A stretch of DNA of 64,000 bases, taken from positions 34,561,159 through 34,625,158 of the forward strand of contig CM049313.1 in the NCBI GenBank assembly GCA_026874595.1. Direction: 5' to 3'. Below are positions 10,853 to 22,334 of this stretch, piece by piece. The position numbers and the translations under genes were made by a program. The DNA comes from Sipunculus nudus. Lineage: Eukaryota; Annelida; Sipuncula; Golfingiida; Sipunculidae. Position 1 is the stretch's first letter, and the number at the start of each line of letters is the position of its first letter. The notes beneath the pieces are model-generated. The model saw nothing but the letters and a program-made list of their open reading frames with translations, ran no database searches and had not been told where the DNA came from.

Positions 10853-13021
10853 CAGGTGCAATTGCTGATTGTGTGGATATTCACAGCCAATATACGTTAT
10901 GCATCTCCAGAACCAAATTTTGCGACTTGTATTGCAATCAAGGGATTTTAAACGGCAATAAACCTTTCAAATATCAAAGAAATGGTCGAAACCAGCACCA
11001 GTTTTGTGAAACTTAGAGGTATTAGCAGTTTTACAGATATGTATGTCCTGAGATACTCTGCAGAACACGTATCCCGATGTGCTTTTGCCCTCCATGCGAG
11101 AATTTATTCATTATCTCTAGCTCGGTAACAGTACTGTATTTGACTTTACGCGCCCCAGAGGTCAGTTCCACCGACCCACATAAAAAAACAGTGTCACTGT
11201 AGCACCCAGCATCATAAGTTTATAAGAGGTCAGAACTGGCAGTTTATTTTCCTCTTGAATTATTCATTTCTAAGAAATGTCATCCTTTACAATGGTCAAG
11301 CCTACATCTTTTCGTTTCAATCCTTAAGCACCCCTGCCAGCCGAGACACTTTGAGTTGAGCCCAGTTCATCTACCGACACCGCCGTTATTTCATTAAGCA
11401 TAAAATGAACTGACTTTGTGGAACCTTGCCTTGTTTTCAAGAAGCAAAATCTACAAATATAGGCCTACATGTGATTTTACTTGACCGACAAGACTACCAT
11501 GCATTTAAATGCAATATGTGACTAAGGACTAGTTATAAACATGGTGTATTGCCACTAACATATAGAAAACAAGCTTGCTGTTATACAAATCGATTTTATG
11601 TGACAAATTATTACCAATTCTTTCAAGCAGTCTGAAGGCTGCCGATTTTTGCCATATGAAGTCAAACCATAAAACGTCGATTGACCACTTATTTTAGTCA
11701 AATTCTGTTTTAGCCAGGAACATTTACATGTCCTCTTAGTAATTAGAATGCGCACCACACATAACATGCCGCTTTAATCTAAGATAAGCTCCTGTTCAGT
11801 ATCTCGTGAAGGGTTTGTCTGAGCTTCTAAGCTTCGTCTTCGTGAGGTTCAGTGATAGCACAGATATACCAAGCAATAATCATATCCCTCGCTCTCATTG
11901 GTCTCTGATACTTAAGGATCCTGCTTATGCGGATACGCTATACTAACTAGGTTTTCCGTCCGTCCGAAGCCCTTATTTCAAGACTTTAACGGAGTTTCAT
12001 CTCTATATATACACTGGCGATTACCGATAAAAGTACAGCAGGTCATCAGGAGAGATGTTAATATCGCCTATCGGCAAGAGAATATCGATTAAATTTTGAA
12101 TTTTTTAATTGAAAAATACCTTAATTGTCAAATTTAATTTTAAAGCTCCGCCTGGATTTAAAATACCCACATTTAACTAATAATGAAGAACCGCGTCATG
12201 GTCGTGCGAAACCAACAAAATAATACAGCTATATTACCTCGTACCGGTCCATAAAGCCTGTATTAAGCATATATCTATAATAATAGTAATATCTTTGTCA
12301 GAGACATCGATAATCCTATTGATTTGTAATTTAAAATGTCATGTTAGAGATATCTATAATCGAATGATGTATCGATGTACAGTAACAGTCAACAGTATCA
12401 ATCAACTTGTCTGGCTACTTGAAGGTCACATGAGCGTCAGCATTTTAGCGTCAAATAAAGAAATGCTGTTCTAGACATTGTGTTGTTTGTATTATATTTC
12501 AGTGTATAAGATAAATATTTAATCCCAGTCTCCCCTGTGCTTAATATCAATACCTTCAGTTTGCAGACCATTTATCTCGTAAATATGCTTTACAAATCAT
12601 ATATCAGGGTATGATGAAACACTGAACCCAATCTTCTTCACTGTCCTTTAAAATCCCTCTCTCACAGTATCATATTTGCATTTCTCTCAACACATATAAT
12701 GATATTTACTTATAATATTTTCAGAAAAAAAATATTCGATTTTCTGCAATATATTACTTAAAAAATAACATTAAATTTAACTTTCAAATTATGAGTAATC
12801 CTTATGCAAATTCAATAAGGTAGTATAGACATGCAATATCTTATATTTTCTTTAATACGAAATGGATAATTAAAATATTCAATTGAAGAAAATACTGAAA
12901 AACTATTTAACTGATCGATGAAATTAAAAATAAATAAATAAGTGAGGGGAAAAAGTTTGTCTTCCATTTCCCCTTGGAAACAAGGTCCATAGAAACCATT
13001 TAAAGTCAATATTCATATAGT
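10853..13021. other. Intergenic, nothing recognised
   Basis: AT-rich sequence with no exon, RNA gene or repeat that I can support. Open frames here are short and lack motifs. Confidence 0.5.
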
Positions 13022-13300
13022 TGCCGGCTTTTGTGGATTAGGGGTAGAGCACTGGACTCAAAGCCTCGAGATCGTGAGTTCGAATCTCAGCCGAGGCGAG
13101 GAGATTTTTCATGGTATGCCACCAACGAGGATGAGCGTTCTGCAGGCTTAATGTGATATCCGTGCCATACGGCCGTGTTTCACTCACAAACGAGTGCACC
13201 TTTCGGGTTCCTCGGTGGCGTGACCCAGCAATGGGGACGATTACACACCCAGGGCCCGCAGGTGCAGTAGTCAAAGGGCCTTGTTAACGCCTGTATATAA
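13022..13300 (+). mobile_element. tRNA-derived SINE, copy 1
   Basis: The head resembles a tRNA gene: a box A-like stretch at about 13033-13053 (GGATTAGGGGTAGAGCACTGG) and a box B-like GAGTTCGAATC at 13076-13086, spaced as in an internal polymerase III promoter. A conserved body of about 200 bp follows. A second, reversed copy lies at 50731-50985 and shares both the head and the body, so this is a family and not a functional tRNA gene. Confidence 0.8.
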
Positions 13301-14265
13301 AATGAGCGGAAGCTGTGATACCGTCCTGTCACGAAGTCAGAAACCGGGAAGGAATACTGCAGATGTACATATACTTAGTTACGCTAGCATTAAGAAATAG
13401 AGACGATTACCTAGAACAAAAAAAAAATAGAAAAAATATGCATAAATTCGTTTCTTCAAAGTGGGATTCCACAAGTGCTTCCGAGAAAACACGAAGAAAT
13501 GCGAAGTCATCATCACCAATATAAGGGGGCAACCAAATACTTAATTTGCTTCCTACGTTTTAACGGTCGGGTCAAGAATCCGGGAGTCCATTGACTTCTG
13601 GTTGTCTTTTTGAAACCAAGAACCAGCAAGCGGAAAACGTTTCTTCCGATGATGCAGTTATTCACATCTTGTTTAAAGAGAGTTTTACATAATATCAGTG
13701 CAAAGAAAACGGGTGATGGTTTGTTCAAGTAGATAAGCTCAATATTTACCCAACTAGCATTTCTCAGCAAATCAATGTGGAGAGTGAGTAACCTTTAAGC
13801 TCCTGGGAATTTCAAGTACTGCACTCGATACATCATCGGCTGTTAGTTAATGTATGTGATTATGGCTAGAAGGGGGGTAGAAGTGCCACTAGATAGGTCA
13901 ACGTCATCACTTGAAACCAGCCTCCATAAAACAAACGTCGGCGTCCGGTTTAACGACCAACTTCCGTGCCGGTCGAAATTTCGCCGAGGGGAAGATAATT
14001 TAGAAACAGATTGTCGCTGGCGTGTAAACCAGGCACATTTCTCCTTTCAGAGAGGAAAATACCAATTGATAACCGCATGACTTGATTTTATGTCCCCTCA
14101 GGGATATTAAACGAGACCTGAGGCAGTGCGTAAACAACAGTTTGAGCTCGAGGGTTATGTTTAAACTACCGCACTTGTGATACATTCAGAGACCGTGGAG
14201 TCACAAGGAAAACCTAACAGATCGTTCCAAGGGAAGGCATCTTCTTATTTTCTTAACCATTTTAT
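13301..14265. other. Intergenic, nothing recognised
   Basis: Several open frames of 60-85 codons occur on both strands, but none has a domain, splice-site support or a second copy in the window. Confidence 0.45.
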
Positions 14266-14560
14266 TATGCCCCCGCCACAAAGTGGCCGGGGCATATAGT
14301 TTTACCCGTGTCCGTCATTCCGTCATACCGAAATCAAACAGTTGTACTGACTTTTTTCGCAATGCCTGTAGATATTGGCCTGATTTTTGGTGTGTAGGCA
14401 GATAATGACCAGTTACAGATCGAGTTCGCGTTTCGTCCCGGTTGACCTACTTTTGATTGTTTTACGGCTCCTAAACTTAGAAAATTTCATGAAAAATAGA
14501 AATTTTCATGACAAATACACATGTACGGACTTTTTTCGCATGCCTGCAGATATTGGCAGA
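14266..14560 (+). mobile_element. Element with a 5' hairpin (TATGCCCC...GGGGCATA)
   Basis: The left end is a hairpin (14266-14296): TATGCCCC and CCAC pair with GTGG and GGGGCATA around a short loop. The following text, with a repeated TGTACTGACTTTTTTCGCA-like phrase (about 14343 and again near 14521), is typical of short non-autonomous elements abundant in marine invertebrates. The right end was not found, and an RT-like fragment follows. Confidence 0.55.
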
Positions 14561-14798
14561 TAATGCTAAAAGAGAATATCACGCAAAAGTATTAACAAGC
14601 AGACCAGAAAATACCACCAATGATTTTAATAAAATAGCAGGATCGCTCAGAGAGGATAATCCATACCTCAGAAAAACCCGCGTTCATCACAATCAAACAC
14701 CACAAAGAAAACTCTATACCAATACCAAATACCGACTGATAAATCCAACGAAATCAGAAATGGGGCGCGTGAGTAAAGTTCCCAATAAAAACATCTAA
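14560..14798 (+). pseudogene. Possible reverse-transcriptase ORF fragment
   Basis: The open frame 14508-14798 contains NTTNDFNKIAGSLREDNPY and KYRLINPTKSEMGRVSK. The second phrase resembles a segment I recall upstream of the palm in a family of invertebrate reverse-transcriptase-like ORFs (R-L-I-N-P-x-K-S-E-x-G-x-x-S-K). The catalytic part is absent. The assignment is from memory and unverified. Confidence 0.35.
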
Positions 14799-14829
14799 AC
14801 CTGGACTGTAATTTTACTTTGGCTGAAGG

Positions 14830-17131
14830 CTCAGATTTTTTTACTCTGAGTTATTCTTTTGTACAAATCTTTGAATAACACTTTAATCATATTTAGTATT
14901 ACATCTTTAAATGAAACATAATTAATATTTTCAGAAAATCTGAATACAGTTGTCTTGCATTACAAATGTACGAATGCAATCATGTCAATTCTGCGGGATA
15001 GGCTGTATTAAGGAAAACCAGTGTACATAGTACATTTTGCATTCATTACTGTCTGGAGGTATCATTTCATCCAGTATTTTCTTTTTTCCGCTGGTATTTG
15101 TAAGATCATGTACATACTTCACACTTTTTGCATCAAATTCTTTCATATATACATAATTACCTCCTATCTTTATAAAAGTATAGTTCCACACGCTTTGGGA
15201 CAACATTATTTCTGGGTTGCTTGGTTTACTAGACATGTATAATGACCATACGTTCAAGCATTTTTGATAGCAAACAGGAATGTCGTCACCAAAACGTCCG
15301 ATATCCAGATTTGCTGTAATATTCTTTACCCCTACCAATTTGTTAAGATAAAAAATTCGGCACAGCAGTATTTTTGGCATCTCCAGCGTTTAAAAATGTT
15401 ATCATCCACATTAATCTTTGACATTCAACTATCGATGCAACATCCGGCATTCCAATACCTCCTTCTTTCTTACAGTTTATCATAACTCCATTTATTTTGT
15501 TTGTGCTTTCGAACACATAAACCATCCATTTATATCTTTAAAAAGCTTTATATTTTTAATATCTATATGTTTACCTATTAGAATTATAACACCTCTCGAC
15601 TGGCTTTTACCGTTGCAAAAATATGTAGAGCCCTACCATTCTCGTTTCCATAAAGATTCGTCATTTTCCGTGCAATATTTTTCTTGTAAAAATATCACAC
15701 TATTTGCGCCACCTTTATCATTTAACCAGTTAAATACTTTATTCCTTTTCCTTTGTCCCCCTCAATCCTCCCACATTCCATGTTATTACTAGGAAAATAC
15801 ATACATGAATGATATAATTTATAGAACCGCTTATGTTCCACATAGATCACATTCATGTCTTATATACATACACTAAATTAACATTACATTTAACACATGT
15901 TTTTGTTGTCGTCAATTCCTCCATGCATCTGCGTACTTTCCATCTTAAAATACACGTAGGCAATGACATCAGTAATGTTCTGAATAACAAGGTGACCCGT
16001 CATTAATTGAATACAGCGATACAATTTCGCAAGAAATGTCCAAATGTAGAAAAAATGAACTAGTTTATGAAAACTTTCCACAGTCATGGTAGGTAATGAA
16101 TATAAATTGTAATGGAAATAAAATATCGATTTAGGGTTATGTTTTAAAAACATACAAAAGTAGTTTTTGAATTTTGAAATTTGTTTTGGATAAATAATCT
16201 GATTATATATCTTGCTTGGGATTAATTTAGAAAATGGCAAGGTGAGATGGACTCCCCTATAAACTTTCTCATCAACACAAGTTGATAGTGACATATATTA
16301 TACATGATTATGCACAATGCATACATTATTAAGTATCTTATAACTTTTAACTGGTGTTAATGCTTTGACAGTCTCAGCATACATATACGGAGGGTTTTCT
16401 CTTAAAACCAATTCCAACTGCTGAAATAATTTAAACGTTGTGAAGGTTATCACACGCTCATTGAAGTCTCTGCTTTTAATGGTGCCATCATGTGAGCAAA
16501 AGACCTTTACCAAACCAGCCTTTTTCAGCTGGCGGCCCTGTTTTAATATATTTTGCCTCTTTTTCGTCAAATCAACATTTATGAAGATGTCTCTGGCTTG
16601 GCCCTGCGAATTTCAGTTTCGCTTTAGCTTTATACAGTTTTGCTTTTGTACGGTATGATAGCAATTTAACTAAAATTGGCCTAGGTTTTATATCTGTACT
16701 TAGCCGACCAACTCTGTGCGACCTTTCAATGTTCTCAAACGATAATTCAACACCTAGATGTTCCTTGGCAATATCATGGTGTCTGTGCACTCCTCTGTAT
16801 TCTCTGGCCAGCTGTTTGATATTATCAGGGACTTGCGTCAAGAGCATTGTTGCTGATCGACCATTTGTTCCTGCAGACTATCTATCTCACTATTTATAGA
16901 TTCTAGTTGCATATTTTTTGTTCACATTCATGGGTTTTTTGCTAACTGCTTGGTCTATAATTGACTTTAATGCTCTCTTTACACTATCGTATTTTAATGC
17001 TTCTGTCAACAAGAGTGTGAAATTCTCTTGCTCAATATTAATTGAAATTTTATCTGGTGAGTTTGGCTGTAACTGTGATAAGGGTTTCTAATCAGATTTA
17101 TCAAATTTAACACTTTCACTAATGATTTGGT
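14830..17131 (-). mobile_element. Second L1/Tx1-like LINE, internally deleted
   Basis: Read on the minus strand from about 17131 downward: ORF1 (about 17131-16298), an inter-ORF stretch, the start of the ORF2 endonuclease (about 15800-15500), then an abrupt jump to the C-terminal part of ORF2 (15490-14985). The whole reverse transcriptase is missing. The endonuclease start is shown by a TWNVGGLRG-type strand, then FLQEKYC, then RGVIILIGKHI. The C-terminal part is shown by KKEGGIGMPDVA and by W-x-Y/N-FIKIGG. The portion 15646-17131 is duplicated at 17518-18885 plus 22213-22334. Confidence 0.8.
16298..17110 (-). pseudogene. LINE ORF1 (RNA-binding), copy 1
   Basis: ORF1 protein of the LINE, of the L1 ORF1p / transposase_22 type that coats LINE RNA. 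The N-terminal part (17090-16860) is helical, with ALKYDSVKRALKSIIDQAV and a coiled-coil-like EIDSLQEQMVDQQQ. The RRM-like part contains NIERSHRVGRL and RPILVKLLSYRTKAKLYKAK. The C-terminal part has VDLTKKRQNILKQGRQLKK. A stop near 16850 and a frameshift near 16590 break it. Copy 2 appears to carry the same lesions, so the gene was dead before the duplication. Confidence 0.8.
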
Positions 17132-17516
17132 TTGCTTTGGGGGGGGGGGGGGGGCGGGTTATGCACCGGGAAAGTGGAAGGGTCACTGTGAAGTCGTTTA
17201 CCGGTACCTTTAAAGCTACAGTCCCACTGAAGCAGGCAATACAACGGATAGGCAAGGATTACCACGGATCACCCGGGGCGTTTTATGGCAGAAATCGGCA
17301 GAAATCCATTTCACACAGCAGCATTGCGGTAGAGCCCCGGATCGTCCCGGCAGCGCCAAGGATCATCCCGGCAGCACCCCGGATGCACTGGAAATAACCC
17401 CGGCAAAGCCACGGATAGCCCCGGACCACCACGGCAGTGGCACGGACACCAACGATACGGATGAGCCCCGGATCATCACGGTTTACATTCCGCCCCGGAT
17501 CACCACGAATCGCCCC
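17132..17516. repeat. GC-rich degenerate repeat R, copy 1
   Basis: A poly-G tract (17139-17154), then a conserved stretch with GCTACAGTCCCACTG, then a run of degenerate 15-bp-like units built on CCCCGGATCATCACGG. It matches 22335-22721. The open frames on both strands (Arg/Pro-rich or Gly/Arg-rich) are composition effects. Confidence 0.8.
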
Positions 17517-18217
17517 ATTCCATAAAGATTCGTCATTTTCCGTGCAATATTTTTCTTGTAAAAATATCACACTATTTGCGCCACCTTTATCATTTAACCA
17601 GTTAATTACTTTATTCCTTTTCCTTTGTCCCCCTCAATCCTCCCACATTCCATGTTATTACTAGGAAAATACATACATGAATGATATAATTTATAGAACC
17701 GCTTATGTACCACATAGATCACATTCATGTCTTATATACATACACTTAATTAACATTACATTTAACACATGTTTTTGTTGTCGTCAATTCCTCCATGCAT
17801 CTGCGTACTTTCCATCTTAAAATACACGTAGGCAATGACATCAGTAATGTTCTGAATAACAAGATGACCCGTCATTAATTGAATACAGCGATACAATTTC
17901 GCAAGAAATGTCCAAATGTAGAAAAAATGAACTAGTTTATGAAAACTTTCCAAAGTCATGGTAGGTAATGAATATAAATTGTAATGGAAATAAAATATCG
18001 ATTTAGGGTTATGTTTTAAAAACATACAAAAGTAGTTTTTGAATTTTGAAATTTGTATTGGATAAATATTTTGATAATATATCTTGCTTGGGATTAATTT
18101 CGAAAATGGCAAGGTTAGATCGACTCCCCTATAAACTTTCTCATCAACACAAGTTGATAGTGACATATATTATACATGATTATGCACAATGCATACATTA
18201 TTAAGTATCTTATAACT

Positions 18218-18885
18218 TTAAACTGGTGTTAATGCTTTGACAGTCTCAGCATACATATGCGGAGGGTTTTCTCTTAAAACCAATTCCAACTGCTGAAATA
18301 ATTTAAACGTTGTGAAGGTTATCACACGCTCATTGAAGTCTCTGCTTTTAATGGTGCCATCATGTGAGCAAAAGACCTTTACCAAACCAGCCTTTTTCAG
18401 CTGGCGGCCCTGTTTTAATATATTTTGCCTCTTTTTCGTCAAATCAACATTTATGAAGATGTCTCTGGCTTGGCCCTGCGAATTTCAGTTTCGCTTTAGC
18501 TTTATACAGTTTTGCTTTTGCACGGTATGATAGCAATTTAACTAAAATTGGCCTAGGTTTTATATCTGTACGTAGCCGACCAACTCTGTGCGACCTTTCA
18601 ATGTTCTCAAACGATAATTCAACACCTAGATGTTCCTTGGCAATATCATGGTGTCTGTGCACTCCTCTGTATTCTCTGGCCAGCTGTTTGATATTATCAG
18701 GGACTTGCGTCAAGAGCATTGTTGCTGATCGACCATTTGTTCCTGCCGACTATCTACCTCCCTATTTATAGATTGTAGTTGCATATTTTTTGTTACGTTC
18801 ATGGGTTTTTTGCTAGCTGCTTGGTCTATAATTGACTTTAATGCTCTCTTTACACTATCGGATTTTAATGCTTCTGTCAACAAGA
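18218..18885 (-). pseudogene. LINE ORF1, copy 2 (interrupted by insertion)
   Basis: Duplicate of the ORF1 at 16298-17110, with NIERSHRVGRL and RPILVKLLSYRAKAK visible. It carries the same frameshift near the VDLTKKRQ segment. The upstream part of the ORF is separated by the transposon and resumes at 22213. Confidence 0.8.
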
Positions 18886-19451
18886 CACTTACAAAAGTGT
18901 GTAACGTAATGGAACGAACCTTTTACAGGCTCATGCATATTTATTTAGGTTGCATGAATACAATGACCTGGTCGTTGCGCATGCGCAGATGTTTCTGGGT
19001 CGCTACCACTATTACCAAAACAATAGCTTCACGTGGTGTTTTCCATGTATCTCTCAACACATCGTATCGGATTCATTCTCTTTTTTGTTTTCCTGCCGGG
19101 ATTTATTATGTCCAAGTATTGTTGATCATACTTCCTGCACCATCTCGGGTACGTAGAGCAAGGGATTATCAGTGATCAAGTGGGTACAACTACAAGTGCA
19201 GAGAGGGGAACGTGCACGGAATCAGACACCAGTCTGAGGCGATAACGCGGGACCCGTGTGCCGGCTTGCTGTCACTGTCAGATCTGGTTCCAAAGATTTA
19301 CACTGAAGATAATTTTGAGTTTGGTTCTGGATTTTCTTAACAGTTGGTTTATTTAAATTTGTGTGTCAGTGATTAAACCATTAGCACAACCCTCGTACCT
19401 ACTTCCACTCAGTGCCTTCAGTTATAAATATTTAATGAGCCATAGGCAACT

Positions 19452-19473
19452 CCCCCCCCCCCCCCCCCCCCCC
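19452..19473. repeat. Poly-C tract
   Basis: 22 consecutive C, inside the transposon. Similar runs occur at 713-726, 31381-31400 and, as G, at 17139-17154 and 22342-22359. Confidence 0.9.
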
Positions 19474-20066
19474 ATAATAATAAATTGTTAAACAAGTGTG
19501 CTCCATGCAATTATTTTTTATTTAATGATATTTTAACTCAACTTATTCTGAGTACTCAAAATAAAGTTATCAGTTGTGTTGTCAAAAAGCTGTGTAACCA
19601 GAGTTTCCTAGAATATTAATTTTTTAATTTAAATTAATATAATATTTAAGTCTGTCATGACCTTACTTTTCCACTAATAAACTTTCACTCACTTTGTTGT
19701 AAACGTTTCTTAAAATAATTAAGCCATAAACAATAAAATAAGTGGATCCCAAAGGAAAATGATCTGCAGTATTTAGACCCATAGGTAATAAGACGGGGAT
19801 AACATTATGTGCCTAGAATGTTAAGGCAATATTTCAGCTTGTGCAACCTGTAAATCACAGGACATAAAGATACCAGATGATTGAACTTTGAATGTATGGT
19901 TGATTTTGTTAATACATATTATATAAAATGTTAAAAGACCAAAGTGTTTCTTGTGTGATTAATGTATAAAACAAAATTGCATGACAACAAATTTGCCAAC
20001 ATTGATAAGGATGTGGATGCTTCTTTGTACACTTAAAATTACCTGAAATGTGTTTGTATTTGTTTG

Positions 20067-20078
20067 TATATATGTATA

Positions 20079-20132
<54 letters not shown>
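20067..20132. repeat. (TA)n microsatellite
   Basis: TA-rich run with some TG interruptions at its left end, inside the transposon. Confidence 0.9.
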
Positions 20133-20134
<2 letters not shown>

Positions 20135-21050
20135 GTTTATTTGAATACATAGACAAATATATGAAATGCCTTATTATGAGTTGTGTAGTATAGGTAGTAA
20201 TGTGTACAGCAAAGGTTAAGCCTGTTTTGTTTGCAGTTCATGCTTTTCAAAATTAAATTAGGTGGTCCCAGGGCAAAGCTAGTCAAATAAATGTACATTG
20301 TCAGCCTTAATGTAGGTTCAAAGCCATTTCAGATCAATATAGTAGACACCACATTTTATGACATTCACATGGTAACTAATCATACACATACAGAGGCAAA
20401 AGGAAGATTGTGCAACACATGTGATTAAAAGACAGTAGAACATGAGATTAAACAAAATAATGATAATTTTATTGTACATATATTCTAGAGAATAAGTTCT
20501 ATATTATAGTATGGTCAGATACACATAAACTTACCAGTTGTTTTTAATAAATATAAAATGTACATGAAAATTCATATCACTGAATGAAATATATATTACA
20601 CTAAAATATATTAGGGAATGCTTAACGAAAGAGTAATTTTTTTTTAACAAACCTGGAACTGTGAAAGCTGAGGGTTTACTGGTCATATGAACATTTAGAC
20701 AGTGGATTACATCACTGAAAAAAGTATAATTTTCTTTGTTCAAATGATCCTAATGCATTCCCAGGCAAACCCATTTCTTATGTATAAGTTTTTTAATTTC
20801 TGCAGATGGGTTAAAAACTGACATTAGCCAAAATGGGCATATATGTATACACCATGTATTGAAAGATTTCTCTTTGATTATTTTCATACATGATATGCAA
20901 CACTTTCTAGTTTAGTATATAACACTATAGTCAAAAGATTGAAATGATATGCCATTAGCAAATTTATATTGCCCCTGACATCATTGTTCAATGTCACAAA
21001 AAAAATGATCATTAAGGGATTAACAGTCAGTACTGAGTAATGTCATCAGT

Positions 21051-21158
21051 TCAAACTTCTCCCTCAAATAAAGATGATTTATGCTGATATGTTTGCTGCC
21101 AGCTCGACAATGTAGATTCTGTTTTCAGGCAAAATCCATATCCAAACAAGACTTTTTT
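21051..21158 (-). CDS. Unidentified terminal coding exon inside the transposon
   Basis: A 108-bp exon: 35 codons and a TGA stop (21051-21053), preceded by the pyrimidine-rich acceptor TACTTTCTTTTTAG. It follows the exon above after a 183-bp intron, phase 0 to phase 0. The peptide includes KKVLFGYGFCLKTESTLSSW and ends in SLFEGEV. There is no domain I can name. A TTTATT on the + strand near 20467 could be a polyadenylation hexamer for the minus-strand transcript. Confidence 0.58.
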   Translation of the reverse strand, partial: KKVLFGYGFCLKTESTLSSWQQTYQHKSSLFEGEV

Positions 21159-21341
21159 CTAAAAAGAAAGTAACAAACACATTGTGTATTCATTGAACAA
21201 AAAATTCATTAATTGCATGAACAATCTTAAAATGAATAACAACAATCTTTAATATCTGATGACTTTGAAAAAACATATTCACTTTAAAAAATCAAAACAA
21301 AAAAGTGGGACGATAACATAAAATTAAATTAAAAAATATAC

Positions 21342-21482
21342 CTTCACAATTTTTCTTTCAGTCAACCATATAGGTAAACCATAAACATTAATATGTGAAA
21401 AGAAGTGATGTTCTAGATAACTCGGTAATGGGCCTTCCCTCATGAATAATTTTTGCTTTAAAATTTTAACTGGAACTATTAA
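21342..21482 (-). CDS. Unidentified coding exon inside the transposon
   Basis: A 141-bp exon open in one phase for 47 codons. It is preceded by the acceptor TGTATTTTCAG and followed by the donor AAG|GTATAT, both canonical and both phase 0. The peptide contains KQKLFMREGPLPSYLEHHFF and NVYGLPIWLTERK. I do not recognise the family. The next exon (21158-21051) joins in frame. Upstream exons are uncertain: a strong GTAAGT donor lies at 21891 on this strand, but its apparent reading frame (a short ATG frame) would need another exon to join. The exon is too short to show as a long open frame, so it is easily missed. Confidence 0.6.
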
Positions 21483-21829
21483 CTGAAAATACATGTATTC
21501 ATTATTACAACATTTTCACAGATTTGAATGAAACAAAGAAATAAAGTATAAAAATAAAATATGATAATAATTTCAATATATGGTAGGGCACAAGTGAAAC
21601 TGTAGCACTGAAGTGGAGCACCCAAAACTGACGCTATAATAATATATTTGTCCAATAAAATATAAACAGTAATTAAGTAAAATTGTTATTGTTGTCTTTG
21701 AGCTATTCCATATATTATATCATTACCATAAATACAAGAAATATATGGGGAAATTGGTTTGTTTATGTTTTTTTAAAGGAATATAAAACGGGATTGAACG
21801 GGTTGTCGGTCAAGTATCCTGCATAATTT

Positions 21830-22180
21830 TGAACTTGAAAACATACTCGACAGCTTACACCCGCCGGAGGTCACCGGACATAAACACTTACCGCTGAAAT
21901 GGTCCTGTCAACAGATGGTGTATCGTGATTATATGAGCAGTCATTCACGCTAATTGACGATCAAAACCGGGGTCTTTTCCTTAATTGTGACCATTTTTGG
22001 ACATCCCTGCCGTGTCATTTTGTTTACCTGAGCTCCCAGTCGTGTCAGCTGTGACTGCCCGCGCTGTTATCACACGTGACCGCCACAAATCAAGTGAACA
22101 ACTGATGAAGCGGTCGCCTGGAGTAATACCACGTGAGGCCGCCAGGGGTCGGGGTTATCCGTAACTAGGCCTCATTATGC
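21830..22180 (-). promoter_or_regulatory. Candidate promoter/5' region of the transposon gene
   Basis: A CpG- and GC-richer island in AT-rich surroundings, at the right end of the transposon and upstream of the minus-strand exons. It holds two CACGTG E-boxes (about 22074 and 22130) and two good splice donors on the minus strand (GTAAAC near 22030, GTAAGT at 21891). This is consistent with a 5' exon and promoter, but there is no direct proof. Confidence 0.35.
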
Positions 22181-22334
22181 AACTGGATTTGTCCTAAGGG
22201 AATTTGTAAGTGCAAGAGTGTGAAATTCTCTTGCTCAATATTAATTGAAATTTTATCTGGTGAGTTTGGCTGTAACTGTGATAAGGGTTTCTAATCAGAT
22301 TTATCAAATTTAACACTTTCACTAATGATTTGGT

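Larger units (their letters stand above)
15646..17516. repeat. Tandem duplication, unit 1
   Basis: This 1.87-kb block (LINE 5' part plus a GC-rich repeat) is followed at once by a second copy beginning at 17518. The match starts at TTCCATAAAG (15646 and 17518) and ends at CGAATCGCCCC (17516 and 22721). By eye the copies differ at only a small number of positions, so the duplication is young. Unit 1 is uninterrupted and preserves the empty site of the transposon that sits in unit 2. Confidence 0.92.
18886..22212. mobile_element. 3.3-kb DNA transposon, CAC termini, 5-bp TSD
   Basis: The left end reads CACTTACAAAAGTG and the right end reads GAATTTGTAAGTG, giving a perfect 10-bp terminal inverted repeat (CACTTACAAA). 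CAAGA flanks it on both sides (18881-18885 and 22213-22217) as a 5-bp target-site duplication. The first tandem copy has the uninterrupted site TCAACAAGAGTGTG at about 17007-17020, which proves an insertion of exactly 3,327 bp. CAC termini with 5-bp duplications are known for Transib and RAG-like transposons, but no transposase of that type is visible, so the element is non-autonomous or of another class. It contains a poly-C tract, a (TA)n array and two spliced exons on the minus strand. Confidence 0.9.

Noticed and set aside
13022-13095. Functional tRNA gene
   Set aside because: Box A and B are present, but the stems do not form a cloverleaf, and a second copy shares the non-tRNA body, so it is a SINE.
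15890-16294. 134-codon minus-strand frame (and its duplicate at 17762-18166)
   Set aside because: It lies between ORF1 and ORF2 of a LINE and has no domain. Its similarity between copies only reflects the tandem duplication.
17122-17664. Arg/Pro- and Gly/Arg-rich proteins in the GC-rich repeat
   Set aside because: Both strands are open through a degenerate short repeat, and the frames recur at 22330-22980 for the same reason.
18886-19470. An LTR at the left end of the 3.3-kb insertion
   Set aside because: No direct repeat of it is found at the right end. The element ends are inverted, not direct.
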